Shown here in pieces: positions 46,499-56,391 of a DNA stretch of 64,000 nt (its first letter is position 1; each line of letters begins with the position of its first letter). The position numbers and the translations under genes were made by a program. The DNA is taken from NCBI GenBank assembly GCA_031216125.1, contig CM062369.1, positions 13,497,001 through 13,561,000 on the forward strand, read 5' to 3'. A model generated the notes under the pieces. That model was given only the letters and a program-made list of their open reading frames with translations. It had not been told where the DNA came from and did no database searches. This DNA is from Dalbergia cochinchinensis (taxonomy: Eukaryota; Streptophyta; Magnoliopsida; Fabales; Fabaceae).

Positions 46499-47507
46499 TG
46501 TAACACCCCGATTTTTCTGTCCGAGGGAAATGACCAAAATGCCCCTGAGGTCATTTCCTGACCTGAACTCGAGGGTAACCAACTCGGTCATCCTCGAAGG
46601 GTCAACTCAATGTTTGAAGGGGATTGAATGGCCTTTGAATGCTTTCGGAAGCGAAAATTTCGTTTTCCACAGTTTCGGGTCAAAATGACCAAAATACCCC
46701 TATAGCGTTTTTACGCGGGTAATGGTGCCGTTTGAGCCCGGAACTTTCCCCAGAGGTTTAAAAACATGTTTTCATGTGTCTAGAGGTCTCTGTTCAAGTC
46801 CCGGAGGTCCCGGACAGTTTTAGTGCAAAATTACGATTTTGCCCCTAGAATAGTGTTTTTGAGCTTAATGACGTAATTAAGCAAACCTAAGCAATATTAG
46901 GCTCTAAACGAAGATTAATTTATTTCCCTAATTAATCTAGAGTCAAAATAATTTATTAAAGTTAATTAGAACCTAAAATTGCTTAGATTAAACTTAAATC
47001 CCTTTTAGAACTCAAGATTCCTAGTCTTGGAATCTTGAATAGTGTTTTCTCTCTCCAATTCCTTAAATCAAGGAAATGTGTCTAGAGTTGTTTAGACTCT
47101 AAATTGAGGATTTAACTCTCTAATGGTGCAAGACCACTCCTTAATTATGTCTAGACCACCTTAATTACCCATTTCCCTTACCTAAACACTTTCTTACAAA
47201 TTCCTAATCTTAAGCATAATCAAAGATACACCTAAACACAACTCTAAAACACAATTAAAATGCAAACTAATCCTCCCCATGGGCTGATGCATTTTCAGCC
47301 ACATCCTCCCCCTTTGACACATATTAAATTGTTTTCTCACTCAAAGAGCCATGCTTGAGCCATACCTTGAGCCATACCTCACCATGCTTTGAACCATACC
47401 TCAAGAACACATTATCTCACCTCATGGAACTCATGGAAAGCCTCCAATCTGCACCCTCATGGCGAAACCTCCTCCTCCATGAGCTCCCTCCATTTGTTTC
47501 ATTTCTC

Positions 47508-47515
47508 TATAAATA
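47508..47515 (+). promoter_or_regulatory. TATA box of the Tekay 5' LTR
   Basis: TATAAATA, preceded by a pyrimidine stretch and followed by a CT-rich leader; identical in the 3' LTR at 57395. Confidence 0.7.
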
Positions 47516-49955
47516 GAATGCCTTGAGGAGCTTGCACCACTTTTAGATCATTTGCTAAGTTTAGGAAACACTCAAAGCTTTTCTTTTTCTCTCAAAGTCT
47601 TTGTGTTCTTCAAGTTCTTGGAGTTCTTCAAGTTCTCCATCTTCTTCATCTTCTTCTTCCATCTTCAAGTTCATCACACCAAGTAGGGATTTTCTTTCAT
47701 GTATTCTTTCTTTAAAGTTCTTGTTCTAAGCTTAATGTTCATAGTTTCTCTTGATTCTTTTTAGAACTTCTTTTTCTTTCCTTTACCTTTTCATTTTCGG
47801 CCATGGGCCTTGGAGAACAAAGGAATGAGAGCTTGATGATGAGAGTTTCATGATGATGTTCATCACTTGAAACAAACTCTAGAGCTTGATTTTTGTTCTT
47901 GAGCAAAAGTGTTTCTAGATTTTCCTTTCTTGAACTTTTGAGAACTTTAACTTTGATGTTGTTTCAAAATGGTTCTAATGACTCAATGATGAGGTCTCAT
48001 GATGTTGGTGTTTGTATATCACCAAGATCATGGATTCTAGAGTTTCAAACATTTCTTTTCTTTCCTTGAAGTTCCGGGCATTACCTTTCCTTTTCATGCT
48101 AGATGTTTGATTTTCTAAATATGTTATGTTGAGTTCTAAGAACTCTAGACTCTTACTTTGTCTTGGTTTGATGAGTTTGGGTTGAGGTTTAAGTTCCTTT
48201 AAAGTCTTGTTAAGAGCTCTAGAAAGATAAAATGAACTTGCATAATTTATTTTATGCTTGCATTCATATTTACATTCTTGCTATGCATCTTTATTTTCAA
48301 GCTATCACCTAAGAACATAAAGATTAAAATGGAACTTGCATCTTCACTTAATTTAATTCTCGAAGCCTTTCTATTTCGGCCTTAAAGTCGATTGTTGTTG
48401 GGCCTAGAGCACTAAAATAAAGAATTGAACTTGCATTATCACCTAATTAATTTCTCGAATGCCTATCTATTTCGGCCTTAAAGTCGATTGTTGTTGGGCC
48501 AAGAGCACTAAAATAAAGAATTCAATCTTGCATATTTACTTTCAAGCTTGCACGTTTAAGATTATGCTTGGCATATTTACTTTCAAGCTTGCACGTTTAA
48601 ATTATGCCTTGCATATTTAATTTCAAGTCATCACTTTACTTTGAAAGCAAGATTAAAAATGAAGAGCATGAGCACGTTTAGTTTATGTCGTAACTTAAGA
48701 ACCTAGAGCTCAAAGACTTGCCCATTTCATTCCAAGTTAAAGTTTAATGTAAACCATACTTTGAATGTATGTTTTTAAACCAAGTAGTGATGATGGACTT
48801 CCAATGAGTTTTCATCTAGCTACCGGGACCAATAGTCTATGTTTTAAGTGTTCCTTAAAGTTTTACAAATCTTCATAAGGTTATGTCATTATAAGATGTG
48901 ATTCCAATCTCCTTTAGGGGATGGAATATGTTTTAGTCACTGACCTAAGGCTTCACTTAGCCTCTTGATGATTTAAAATGTCTTGCAAAGAGTTTTAGAA
49001 ATTCTAAATTGATTCCAAGAGAAACTAGTTAACTTATGTACCTAGAAATGTCAATTTAATTCTCTTATTGAGGCAAGATGTTTTCGGTTCTGATGTGATG
49101 AATGTGATGCTGTATGATGATGTTTTAATGTGTTGGAATGTGTGAAAATATCATATGATGATGTAGAAGCGATCCTATGCATGATAGGTAAGAAACTAGC
49201 TAACTAGAAATACCGTAAAGCTAGAATTTAACATAGTTTTGACCCATTTATTTATGGAACTAATCCAAACTGTTTTAATGGGGACATAATCAGATTTAGA
49301 TTGTTTAGACATGAAAAACTTGGTATCATTTGAGTTAGAATTGAATTCTAACACCTATGGGGAAACTAGTAACTAGAAAACCGTAAAAATGCAAATGTAG
49401 AACTCTTAGAACATTTAATTCTCTGAATTCTGTCCAGCACCCTTACAACATGATAAACATGATTAATAATTAGTCCTTAAGCATAGGAATGCCTCATAAT
49501 TGATCTAGATTTAATCCATAGCGCCTTCAAGTAGCGGAACCGAGAAAGGGTCTAAAACGTAAGTTCTAGAATCCCGTAAATACAAGTTAGAGAACTTGTC
49601 CTATGCTATTCAGATTTTAAAAGTAAAATGAGAGGATTATGAATGATGTTAATTATGAGCCTTAGGTGCTTAAAATATGAGCAGCGGATGTAGAGAACTA
49701 TATCTCAAGATTAAGACCCGTAAGGGTCAAAGCATAAGCTAAGCTACCGTAAGGGTAAGCGTTTGGATGATTTATGATGATGCATGAAGTATTCTAATGA
49801 TGATGATGTTATTCATATGAGGAATTTATGAGATTACATGTTTATGTGGCATAAAGCAAATTTGGAAGGAAATTCGGTGTAATGACCGTTTTGGCCGCCG
49901 AATTTCCGACAAATTTGGGGACTTAAAGAGATTTTGAAAATTAAGGTACTAAGAT

Positions 49956-50223
49956 GGGTTCTAGGATGACACCGGTTCGGCCGAGCACCTCCATAGAACT
50001 CATGAGACATCGGTACCATTTTATACTCTTAGGTGACACCGGTTCGGCCGAGCACCCCTAAGAGTTTTGCCCCCTAACCCGTACTCAGATAGTCGGGATT
50101 TATGATACGCTTATCGTTAAGTGGTAAGTAAGAACTAGTGACGACTAGTTAAGGTATGAGCTCATAACCTAGATGTATGACACGTTCTGGGTGACACCGG
50201 TTCGGCCGAGCACCCCCAGTTCG
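49956..50223 (+). promoter_or_regulatory. Array of three hairpins with an invariant loop (5' LTR)
   Basis: Hairpins at 49956-50001, 50025-50065 and 50183-50223 each present the same 17-base loop ACACCGGTTCGGCCGAG. They are closed by TG:CA with a CC bulge on the 3' side. The outer stems differ in sequence (GTTCTAGG, ACTCTTAGG, CGTTCTGGG) but stay complementary to their 3' arms. They lie in the transcribed part of the LTR. Function unknown. Confidence 0.7.
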
Positions 50224-50561
50224 ATTGTCTTTTAGGGTGGCCCATGAGGAAGAGAAGTTTCATGATTATGATCATGTCACTAAGTTTTGTCCCATATGAA
50301 TGTTACTATTGCCACTTTATGCCACCAATAATGATGATGCTTGATGTTATGTTTTATGTATGTGCATTAGGTAGTGCCATGCATACATTCTCTATTATGT
50401 TGCATCCATGACATTAAGATCATCCTAAAATGAATGGACCTTGGCAAAAAATATATTTTAAAGTTTAAAATGAACCGAATACATGCTCAGTCATTTTGTA
50501 TAAATAAACCCAAGGTTCCTGAGGACGTAGATGATGACACCTAGGTAGTAGGAGGCCCTAC

Positions 50562-50585
50562 TGAGATTCTTTAGCAAGATTCTCA
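50562..50585 (+). promoter_or_regulatory. Hairpin before an acceptor-like tract (Tekay 5' LTR)
   Basis: TGAGATTCTT and AAGATTCTCA pair with one mismatch around TAGC. A pyrimidine tract ending CACGTCTTCAG directly precedes the ATG at 50621, as a splice acceptor would. Confidence 0.65.
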
Positions 50586-50620
50586 CTCCCTCTATCTCTT
50601 TCTTTCCGTCACGTCTTCAG

Positions 50621-51128
50621 ATGGCAACGTTCGTAGTGTTCGTGGACACCCCGACATGGGAGGTGCACTATGACCCGACTCACGGGTCATACCATTTTGA
50701 GCGGTGCGGTGCGGATTTTCATGTTCGTAGGGCGCCTTCGCTCATCCGTGCACACCCATCACTTCTCCCCGACTGCACCCTATGGCGACGACGAGCGGGT
50801 TTTTGACGCGCATGACGAGAGAGTACTCCGTAGGCACACCGCCGCCTTAGCCATGCGAGATTATCCCGACTACGTGCCCCGGACCTATTTCTCGGAGACC
50901 GACCCATCCGAGGACCCGCCTACCCATCCGTATAGCGAGAACTCTGCCCCCTCTCCACCACAGATAAGGGAGGGCAGTGAGGATACCGTGACTCAGCCAC
51001 GGCTTGCGACGACCGAGATCCGACCATACCGTGGGGGTCACCCTCGATCCCCATTCCGCCTCTTCACGTCCGAGGAGCTCGCCCAGTTTCCCGGATATCT
51101 GCCTCGTTCGCGAGATGGGCGCCAGTAG
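50621..51128 (+). CDS. Reading frame inside the Tekay LTR, unknown product, frame-broken
   Basis: The ATG at 50621 follows TCTTCAG. The first frame (MATFVVFVDTPTWEV, then HYDPTHGSYHFE) ends at a TGA near 50804. A second frame, open from before 50700 to a stop at 51126-51128, carries DERVLRRHTAALAMRDYPDY, VPRTYFSETDPSEDPPTHPY and a Pro/Ser/Glu-rich tail. The two probably were one frame, with a break in a CG-dense stretch. Composition is GC-rich against AT-rich surroundings. The same region exists at 60503-61029. No family is recognised; no homologous frame is seen in the two more diverged LTRs of this window. Confidence 0.45.
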
Positions 51129-51578
51129 GAGGTGACGATCGTCCGATGGAGTACCGGTTAGAACACACACACCACTTAGATGGGGATAAACCTTCTTTTG
51201 TTTAGAGGTTATCCTATTAGATGCACTCGGGTAGGGGAGTAGATTATGTTTATGTTTATGTTGTATTTTCTTTCATGTATTTCCATGTACTAAACCAAGT
51301 CCCACGCTTATAAGTGGGCAAATTATAATTATATATGAGATGTTATTCAGTGTCTCTCATGATGTGCCCTTATATGCTTTATGCTATGACGTTATGAGAT
51401 GTATGTTTTGTCCGTCACAAGTTATATCGCATCACGTCCCTCTCAGTCTCATTTCAAAAAAATTACCCGTATTTTCCGCTAAGTAATTCAAAGTTAAATG
51501 AGAACTATGAAGTAATGTACTAATGATTAACCTAAATATGTTCTAGAGTATTGGGTTAAAAATTAGGATGTTACATTA

Positions 51579-51589
51579 TGGTATCGAGC
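51579..51589 (+). other. Primer binding site (tRNA-Met) of the Tekay element
   Basis: TGGTATCGAGC lies four bases after the LTR end. It lacks one base relative to TGGTATCAGAGC, again next to a CG. Confidence 0.75.
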
Positions 51590-51805
51590 GATTTGATTCT
51601 CATGGAGCCTGAGGATTGGACTGACTATGCTTTCTAAAGCGTAGTACGATAGCTATGTCATGCGTAGAGCTTAACTAGAGATAAGCTATAGGGTAGAAGT
51701 TCATGACCCTTGTCTACTTGCGTGTGCCATGGTAACTAGCTCATTTTACATGGAATATTGAGCCTGATCACCTCAGTGTTTATTGTCTCATGTGTTTAGG
51801 GACCA

Positions 51806-52800
51806 ATGGCACCAAGGAGACAACCTAGGACCCCGACCGAGGGGGACCAAAGCGATGCCACTGCTGCTGCTGTTCGTGACATGGCAAGAGCCATGGAACG
51901 AATGTTCGAGAGGATGAACCAACAAGGGGGCACCGGACGTGCTCCCCCTACTGCTGAGATGATCGAGCAAGCAAGGTTTGGTGAGTTTCGCAAGGCGAAC
52001 CCGCCAACCTTCCGAGGAGCCATGGACCCCGACCAAGCTGATGAGTGGATCAAAAACATGGAAAAGATCTACTCTGTGGTAGCTTGCTCGAAGGAGCAAA
52101 AGGTCACCTTCGCTGCCTATATGATGGAATCGGATGCCGAGTTTTGGTGGACCGGCACCCGAAGACTGCTAGAAGCTTCTGGTACTGCTGTCAACTGGGA
52201 GCTGTTCAAGACCTACTTCTATGAGAAGTACTTCCCGGAGTCCGTGAGGAACGCGAAAGATATTGAGTTCATGCAACTGACTCAAGGAGGGTCTACTGTC
52301 GCCCGATGCGGCAAAATTCGAGGAGCTGATCAAGTTCTCTAGGGTGTTTCAAGGGAACCCCGACGAGGTGTGGAAGTGCGTCAAGTATGAGGCCGGACTA
52401 ACGGCAGAGCTCAACTATGCTGTAGCACACATGGAGATTAGGGACTTCCCAACCCTAGTCAACAAGTGCCGGATCATGGAAGAGGGACAGAAGAAAATCA
52501 ATCTTTGCAAGGCGACCGGAACAAGGGCTAGCACCTCAAGCCCCAAAATTCAAGCCCCAATATCCAAACCAATCCCGAAATCACTATAATCCCTACCAAA
52601 CCAACGATTCAGACCACAACAACAACAAAGAACCCTTCCACCAACAACCCAAGCAACCATACCGACCACAATTCCGAACAACAACAACAACGCAACAACA
52701 ACAACAGCAAGCAACAAGGAGGGTCGGGCGGCCCCCGAACCAACCAAGGAGGGTCAAGTGGGACTAAGAACAAGGCGCCTCAAGGAACCCCGCCCAAGCT
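51806..52800 (+). pseudogene. Tekay gag, frame-broken
   Basis: Starts M-A-P-R-R and reads for 178 codons through RMNQQGGTGRAPPTAEMIEQ, NPPTFRGAMDPDQADEWIKN, YMMESDAEFWWTG and TYFYEKYFPESVRNAKDIEF, the capsid core of chromovirus gag. A shift at about 52305 moves the frame to RVFQGNPDEVWKCVKYEAGL and NKCRIMEEGQKKINLCK. Another near 52545 leads into a Gln/Asn-rich stretch (CAACAACAAC runs at 52616-52710). The protein would form the particle that packages element RNA. Confidence 0.88.
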
Positions 52801-52815
52801 ATCCCGGTAGTGCTA

Positions 52816-53395
52816 TGTCCCAAGTGCGGGAAGGATCATGGCAACCGTCCACTGCTGGCGGGCGAATATCTGCTTGATGCGGAAAGCCTGCCACTCGCCA
52901 ACAAGCGCACTAATGGGAGGCGGCAAGCGAATTCGGCCGCAACACCATGGCAGGGTCTTCACCCTCAATGTACGCGAAGCGGACACATCCAACGGTCTCA
53001 TAGAAGGTAAGTGCGAAATAGATGGTAGAACCTTAACTGTGCTATATGACTCTGGTGCAACACATTCTTTCATTTAGTATGCTAGTGTCGAGACTCTAAA
53101 TTTGAGAACTTCCAAACTTCCTTTTGATCTTATTGTTTCCACCCCTACAAATCATCCTGTGAATACTTGTTATTGTTGTCTAAATTGTCACCTCACCACT
53201 GAAAATAGGCCATATGTTATGGATTTAATTTGTTTACCCATGAAAGGCATAGGAGTAGTTCTTGGCATGGATTGGCTTCACGCCAACCGTGTATTGTTAG
53301 ACTGTGACACCAAAACCGTTGTCTTTCCTTCTCCCCCTAGTAAAATAAGTCGACCTTTGAGACTTTACCTCAATCTTTGTAGAAGTCCTTTGTAG
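52816..53395 (+). pseudogene. Tekay zinc knuckle and aspartic protease, frame-broken
   Basis: CPKCGKDHGNRP at 52816 begins the CCHC region of gag, but the second half of the knuckle is lost to a frame break near 52870. The protease follows: READTSNGLIEGKCEIDGRT, then LYDSGATHSFI with the catalytic aspartate at 53048, an in-frame TAG at 53075, and in the same frame TSKLPFDLIVSTP, MDLICLPMKGIGVVLGMDWL and CDTKTVVFPSP. The last part is the flap and the ILGMDWL-type motif. The enzyme cleaves the polyprotein. The single TAG is the main defect. Confidence 0.85.
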
Positions 53396-53435
53396 TGGGA
53401 AAAAGACTAAGGGATATGTTCTCCTAGCCGCTAGT

Positions 53436-54481
53436 GAAGTACACTTTGAGAAGATTTTAGAAAATATACCAATAGTGAGAGACTATCCTGAGGTGTTTCC
53501 GGAAGATATACCCGAGTTCCCTCCCGAGAGAGAAGTGGAGTTCTCCATTGAGTTGGTTCTGGGCGGGACCAATCTCCATTGCCCCCTATAGAATGTCACC
53601 CCTAGAACTAGCCGAGCTTAAAACCCAACTTGAGGAACTTTTAGAGAAGAGCTTTATAAGACCTAGTGCTTCACCATGGGGAGCCCCGGTCTTGTTTGTG
53701 AAAAAGAAGGGCGGGAGTATGAGGTTGTGCATAGATTATAGGCAATTGAACCGTGTGACAGTGAAAAACAAATACCCTTTGCCTAGGATTGATGATCTTA
53801 TGGACCAACTGAGAGGGGCAGTAGTATTTTCCAAGATCGACCTAAGGTCGAGATACCACCAAATTAGGGTGAGAGATCAAGATATACCAAAGACCGCCTT
53901 TAGAACTTCGGTATGGACACTTTGAGTTCGCGGTGATGTCTTTTGGGTTGACAAATGCTCCTGCAGTATTTATGGATTACATGAATAGGATCTTTAGACC
54001 CTATTTAGATCGGTTCGTGGTCGTTTTCATAGATGATATACTCATCTATTCGAAGACCCACGAGGAGCATGAGCGTCATTTAAGGATAGTTTTGGAGATT
54101 TTGAAGGAGAAAAGGCTATATGCAAAACTCTCTAAGTGTGAATTTTGGTTGGAGGAGGTCAAGTTTTTAGGGCACGTTGTGTCGAAAGGAGGTATAGCCG
54201 TTGATCCCAGTAAGGTAGAAGCCGTAATGAATTGGGATAGATCGACCACCGTAACGGAAATACGGAGCTTTTTGGGTTTAGCAGGCTATTACCGTAGGTT
54301 TATCAAGGGATTCTCCCAAATTGCCCTACCCCTGACCAAGCTAACTAGGAAGAATGCACCATTTATGTGGAGCCCCGAATGTGAGAAGAGTTTTCAAGAG
54401 CTTAAGGAAAGGTTAACCACGACCCCAGTCTTAGTCTTACCTAGCCCCAATGTACCCTTCGAGGTATATTGTGATGCTTGA
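53436..54481 (+). pseudogene. Tekay reverse transcriptase, frame-broken
   Basis: The entry region IPIVRDYPEVFPEDIPEFPP and VEFSIELV (53466-53556) is separated by a shift near 53560 from PYRMSPLELAELKTQLEELL, SPWGAPVLFVKKKGGSMRLC and IDYRQLNRVTVKNKYPLPRI. A second shift near 53915 leads to FGLTNAPAVFMDYMNRIF and the catalytic FIDDILIYS with its aspartates at 54032-54037. Then come FLGHVVSKGGIAVDP, FLGLAGYYRRFI and VLVLPSPNVPFEVYCDA. All RT blocks are present and recognisable. Only three breaks interrupt an otherwise well-kept domain. Confidence 0.92.
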
Positions 54482-54840
54482 ACAAAGGACTAGGGTGTGT
54501 GTTGATGCAAAATAGGCAAGTGGTAGCCTATGCATCACGACAACTCAAGCCTCACGAGGCTAACTACCCCACCCATGACCTAGAGTTAGCTGCCGTAGTG
54601 TTTGCCTTAAAGATGTGGAGACACCATTTGTATGGTGTAAGGTTTGAAGTTTTCTCCGATCAGAAGAGTCTCAAGTACCTCTTTGATCAAAAGGAGTTAA
54701 ATATGAGGCAAAGAAGGTGGATGGAATTCCTCAAGGACTACGATTTCGGTCTAAGTTACCACCCCGGCAAGGCTAATGTAGTCGCCGATGCCTTGAGCCG
54801 AAAGTCGTTACACCTGTCCCACATGATGATCAAAGAAGTT
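54474..54840 (+). pseudogene. Tekay RNase H, broken at its start
   Basis: The first catalytic aspartate is in CDA at 54474. A one-base-scale break at about 54480 shifts the frame, after which GLGCVLMQNRQVVAYASRQL, YPTHDLELAAVVFALKMWRH, DQKSLKYLFDQKELNMRQRR and KANVVADALSRK run without interruption into the integrase. Confidence 0.9.
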
Positions 54841-56235
54841 GAGTTGATAGAGAAGTTTAGGGATATGAATCTAGGGATGTCAGCAACCGATAAAGGAATA
54901 AAAATGTGCTATCTTAGTGTGACAAGTGGATTTAAGCAGAGAATCATGTTAGCACAACGAGAGAATGAGGAGTTCGAAGAGATCATAGATGCTGTTAAGG
55001 CGGGAAAGTTGAAAGGTTTTGAAAGAGGCGAGGATTGGATATGGAGATTTGAGGGAAGGATCTGCGTACCCCAAGATGGTGACCTCCGAGAAAAGATCTT
55101 GGAGGAGGCTCACAAAAGCTATTTCACCATCCATCCCGGTGTTACCAAGATGTACCAAGACTTGAAAAAGATGTTTTGGTGGCCCGGAATGAAGAAGGAT
55201 GTAGTCGCCTGGGTTAGTAAGTGCTTGGTATGTCAAAAAGTAAAAATCGAGCACCAAAAACCTTCAGGTTTGTTGCAACCCCTGTCAATCCCCGAATGGA
55301 AGTGGGAATGCATATCTATGGATTTCGTGACAGGATTGCCTAAGACGCAAGCTGGCCATGATGCTATTTGGGTGATAGTGGATCGACTAACCAAGTCGGC
55401 ACACTTTCTACCTATTAGAGTGATATACTCTTTAGATAGATTGGCTCAGTTATACATCCAAGAGATCGTAAGATTGCATGGAGTACCGTCGACGATAATC
55501 TCGGATAGAGATCCGCGGTTTACGTCGCGTTTTTGGGGAGCCTTTCAAAAGGCGTTTGGTTCAAAGCTATGCTTAAGCACTGCTTACCACCCACAAACAG
55601 ACGGACAATCCGAAAGGACGATCCAAACCCTAGAGGATATGCTAAGAGCTTGTGTGTTAGACCAGAGGGGAAGTTGGGATAAGTACTTGCCTTTGATCGA
55701 GTTTGCGTATAACAATAGTTATCACGAGCATCGATATGGCACCGTCTGGCGTTGTATGGAAGGAAGTGCCAATCACCTTTGTGTTGGTACGAGCCTGGGG
55801 AGCAAAGTGTCTTAGGACCCGATGTAGTGAGGGAAACGACAGAACAAATCAAGAGGATCCGGGATAGGATGCTCACCGCTCAAAGTAGACAAAAGAGCTA
55901 TGCGGACAAGAGGCGCAAGCCCTTGGAGTTCGAAGAGGGAGAACATGTGTTCCTTAGGATTACCCCCACTACAGGCATAGGGAGAGCCATGAAAGTCAAA
56001 AAGTTGAGCCCCCGATTCCTTGGTCCCTTCCAAATTCTTCAAAAGATAGGAACAGTTGCCTACAAAATAGCCTTACCCCCTAATCTTTCTAATCTCCATG
56101 ACGTCTTTCACGTCTCTCAGCTAAGGAAGTATGAGTCCGACCCTAGCCACGTTTTAGAGCCAGAGCATGTTCAGTTAAGGGATGACCTAACTTTCAATCT
56201 TCCTCCTACGAGAATCGTGGACCATGAGTCAAGCG
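54841..56235 (+). pseudogene. Tekay integrase, frame-broken once
   Basis: An open stretch to 55815 carries the zinc-binding HHCC segment (AHKSYFTIHPGVTKMYQDLK, WWPGMKKDVVAWVSKCLVCQ), then the catalytic core with SMDFVTGLPK, SDRDPRFTSRFWGAFQ and YHPQTDGQSERTIQTLEDML. A break near 55727 shifts the frame to YGRKCQSPLCWYEPGEQ, RQKSYADKRRKPLEFEEGEH and LGPFQILQKIGTVAYKIALP, the GPY/F module that ends chromovirus integrases. The final stretch runs LHDVFHVSQLRKY to RIVDHESS. The enzyme inserts the cDNA. Confidence 0.92.
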
Positions 56236-56391
56236 GTGAGGAACAAGTCTGATCCATTGGTAAAGGTAGCATGGGGACGCGACAAATCCGAAGAGTTTAC
56301 ATGGGAGCTAGAGTCAGAAATGCAAGACAAGTATCCCGAGCTTTTCCAAGGTAACGAATTTCGAGGGCGAAATTCTTTTAAGGAGGAGTAA
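56236..56391 (+). pseudogene. Chromodomain at the C-terminus of Tekay integrase, shifted frame
   Basis: After a break near 56232 the frame reads VRNKSDPLVKVAWGRDKSEE, FTWELESEMQDKYPELFQ and a short tail, ending with TAA at 56389-56391, immediately before the 3' LTR. V-K-V-x-W, T-W-E and M-x-x-K-Y-P-x-L-F are the signature of the chromodomain that in Tekay/Del elements steers integration to marked chromatin. In the sequence as given it is not in frame with integrase. Confidence 0.88.
56380..56388 (+). other. Polypurine tract of the Tekay element
   Basis: AAGGAGGAG lies three bases before the 3' LTR and overlaps the last codons of the chromodomain frame. Confidence 0.8.

Larger units (their letters stand above)
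46499..51575 (+). repeat. 5' LTR of the Tekay element
   Basis: 5077 bp. The TATA box at 47508 leaves over 4 kb of transcribed LTR (R-U5). It contains a CTTCAAGTTCTTGG-type CT-rich leader (47580-47690), a 96-bp tandem duplication (about 48371 and 48467), a three-hairpin array (49956-50223), a further hairpin (50562-50585) and a reading frame (50621-51128). Confidence 0.93.

Noticed and set aside
51796..52099. Long minus-strand frames antisense to Tekay gag
   Set aside because: Shadows of the coding strand; the plus strand has the family motifs.
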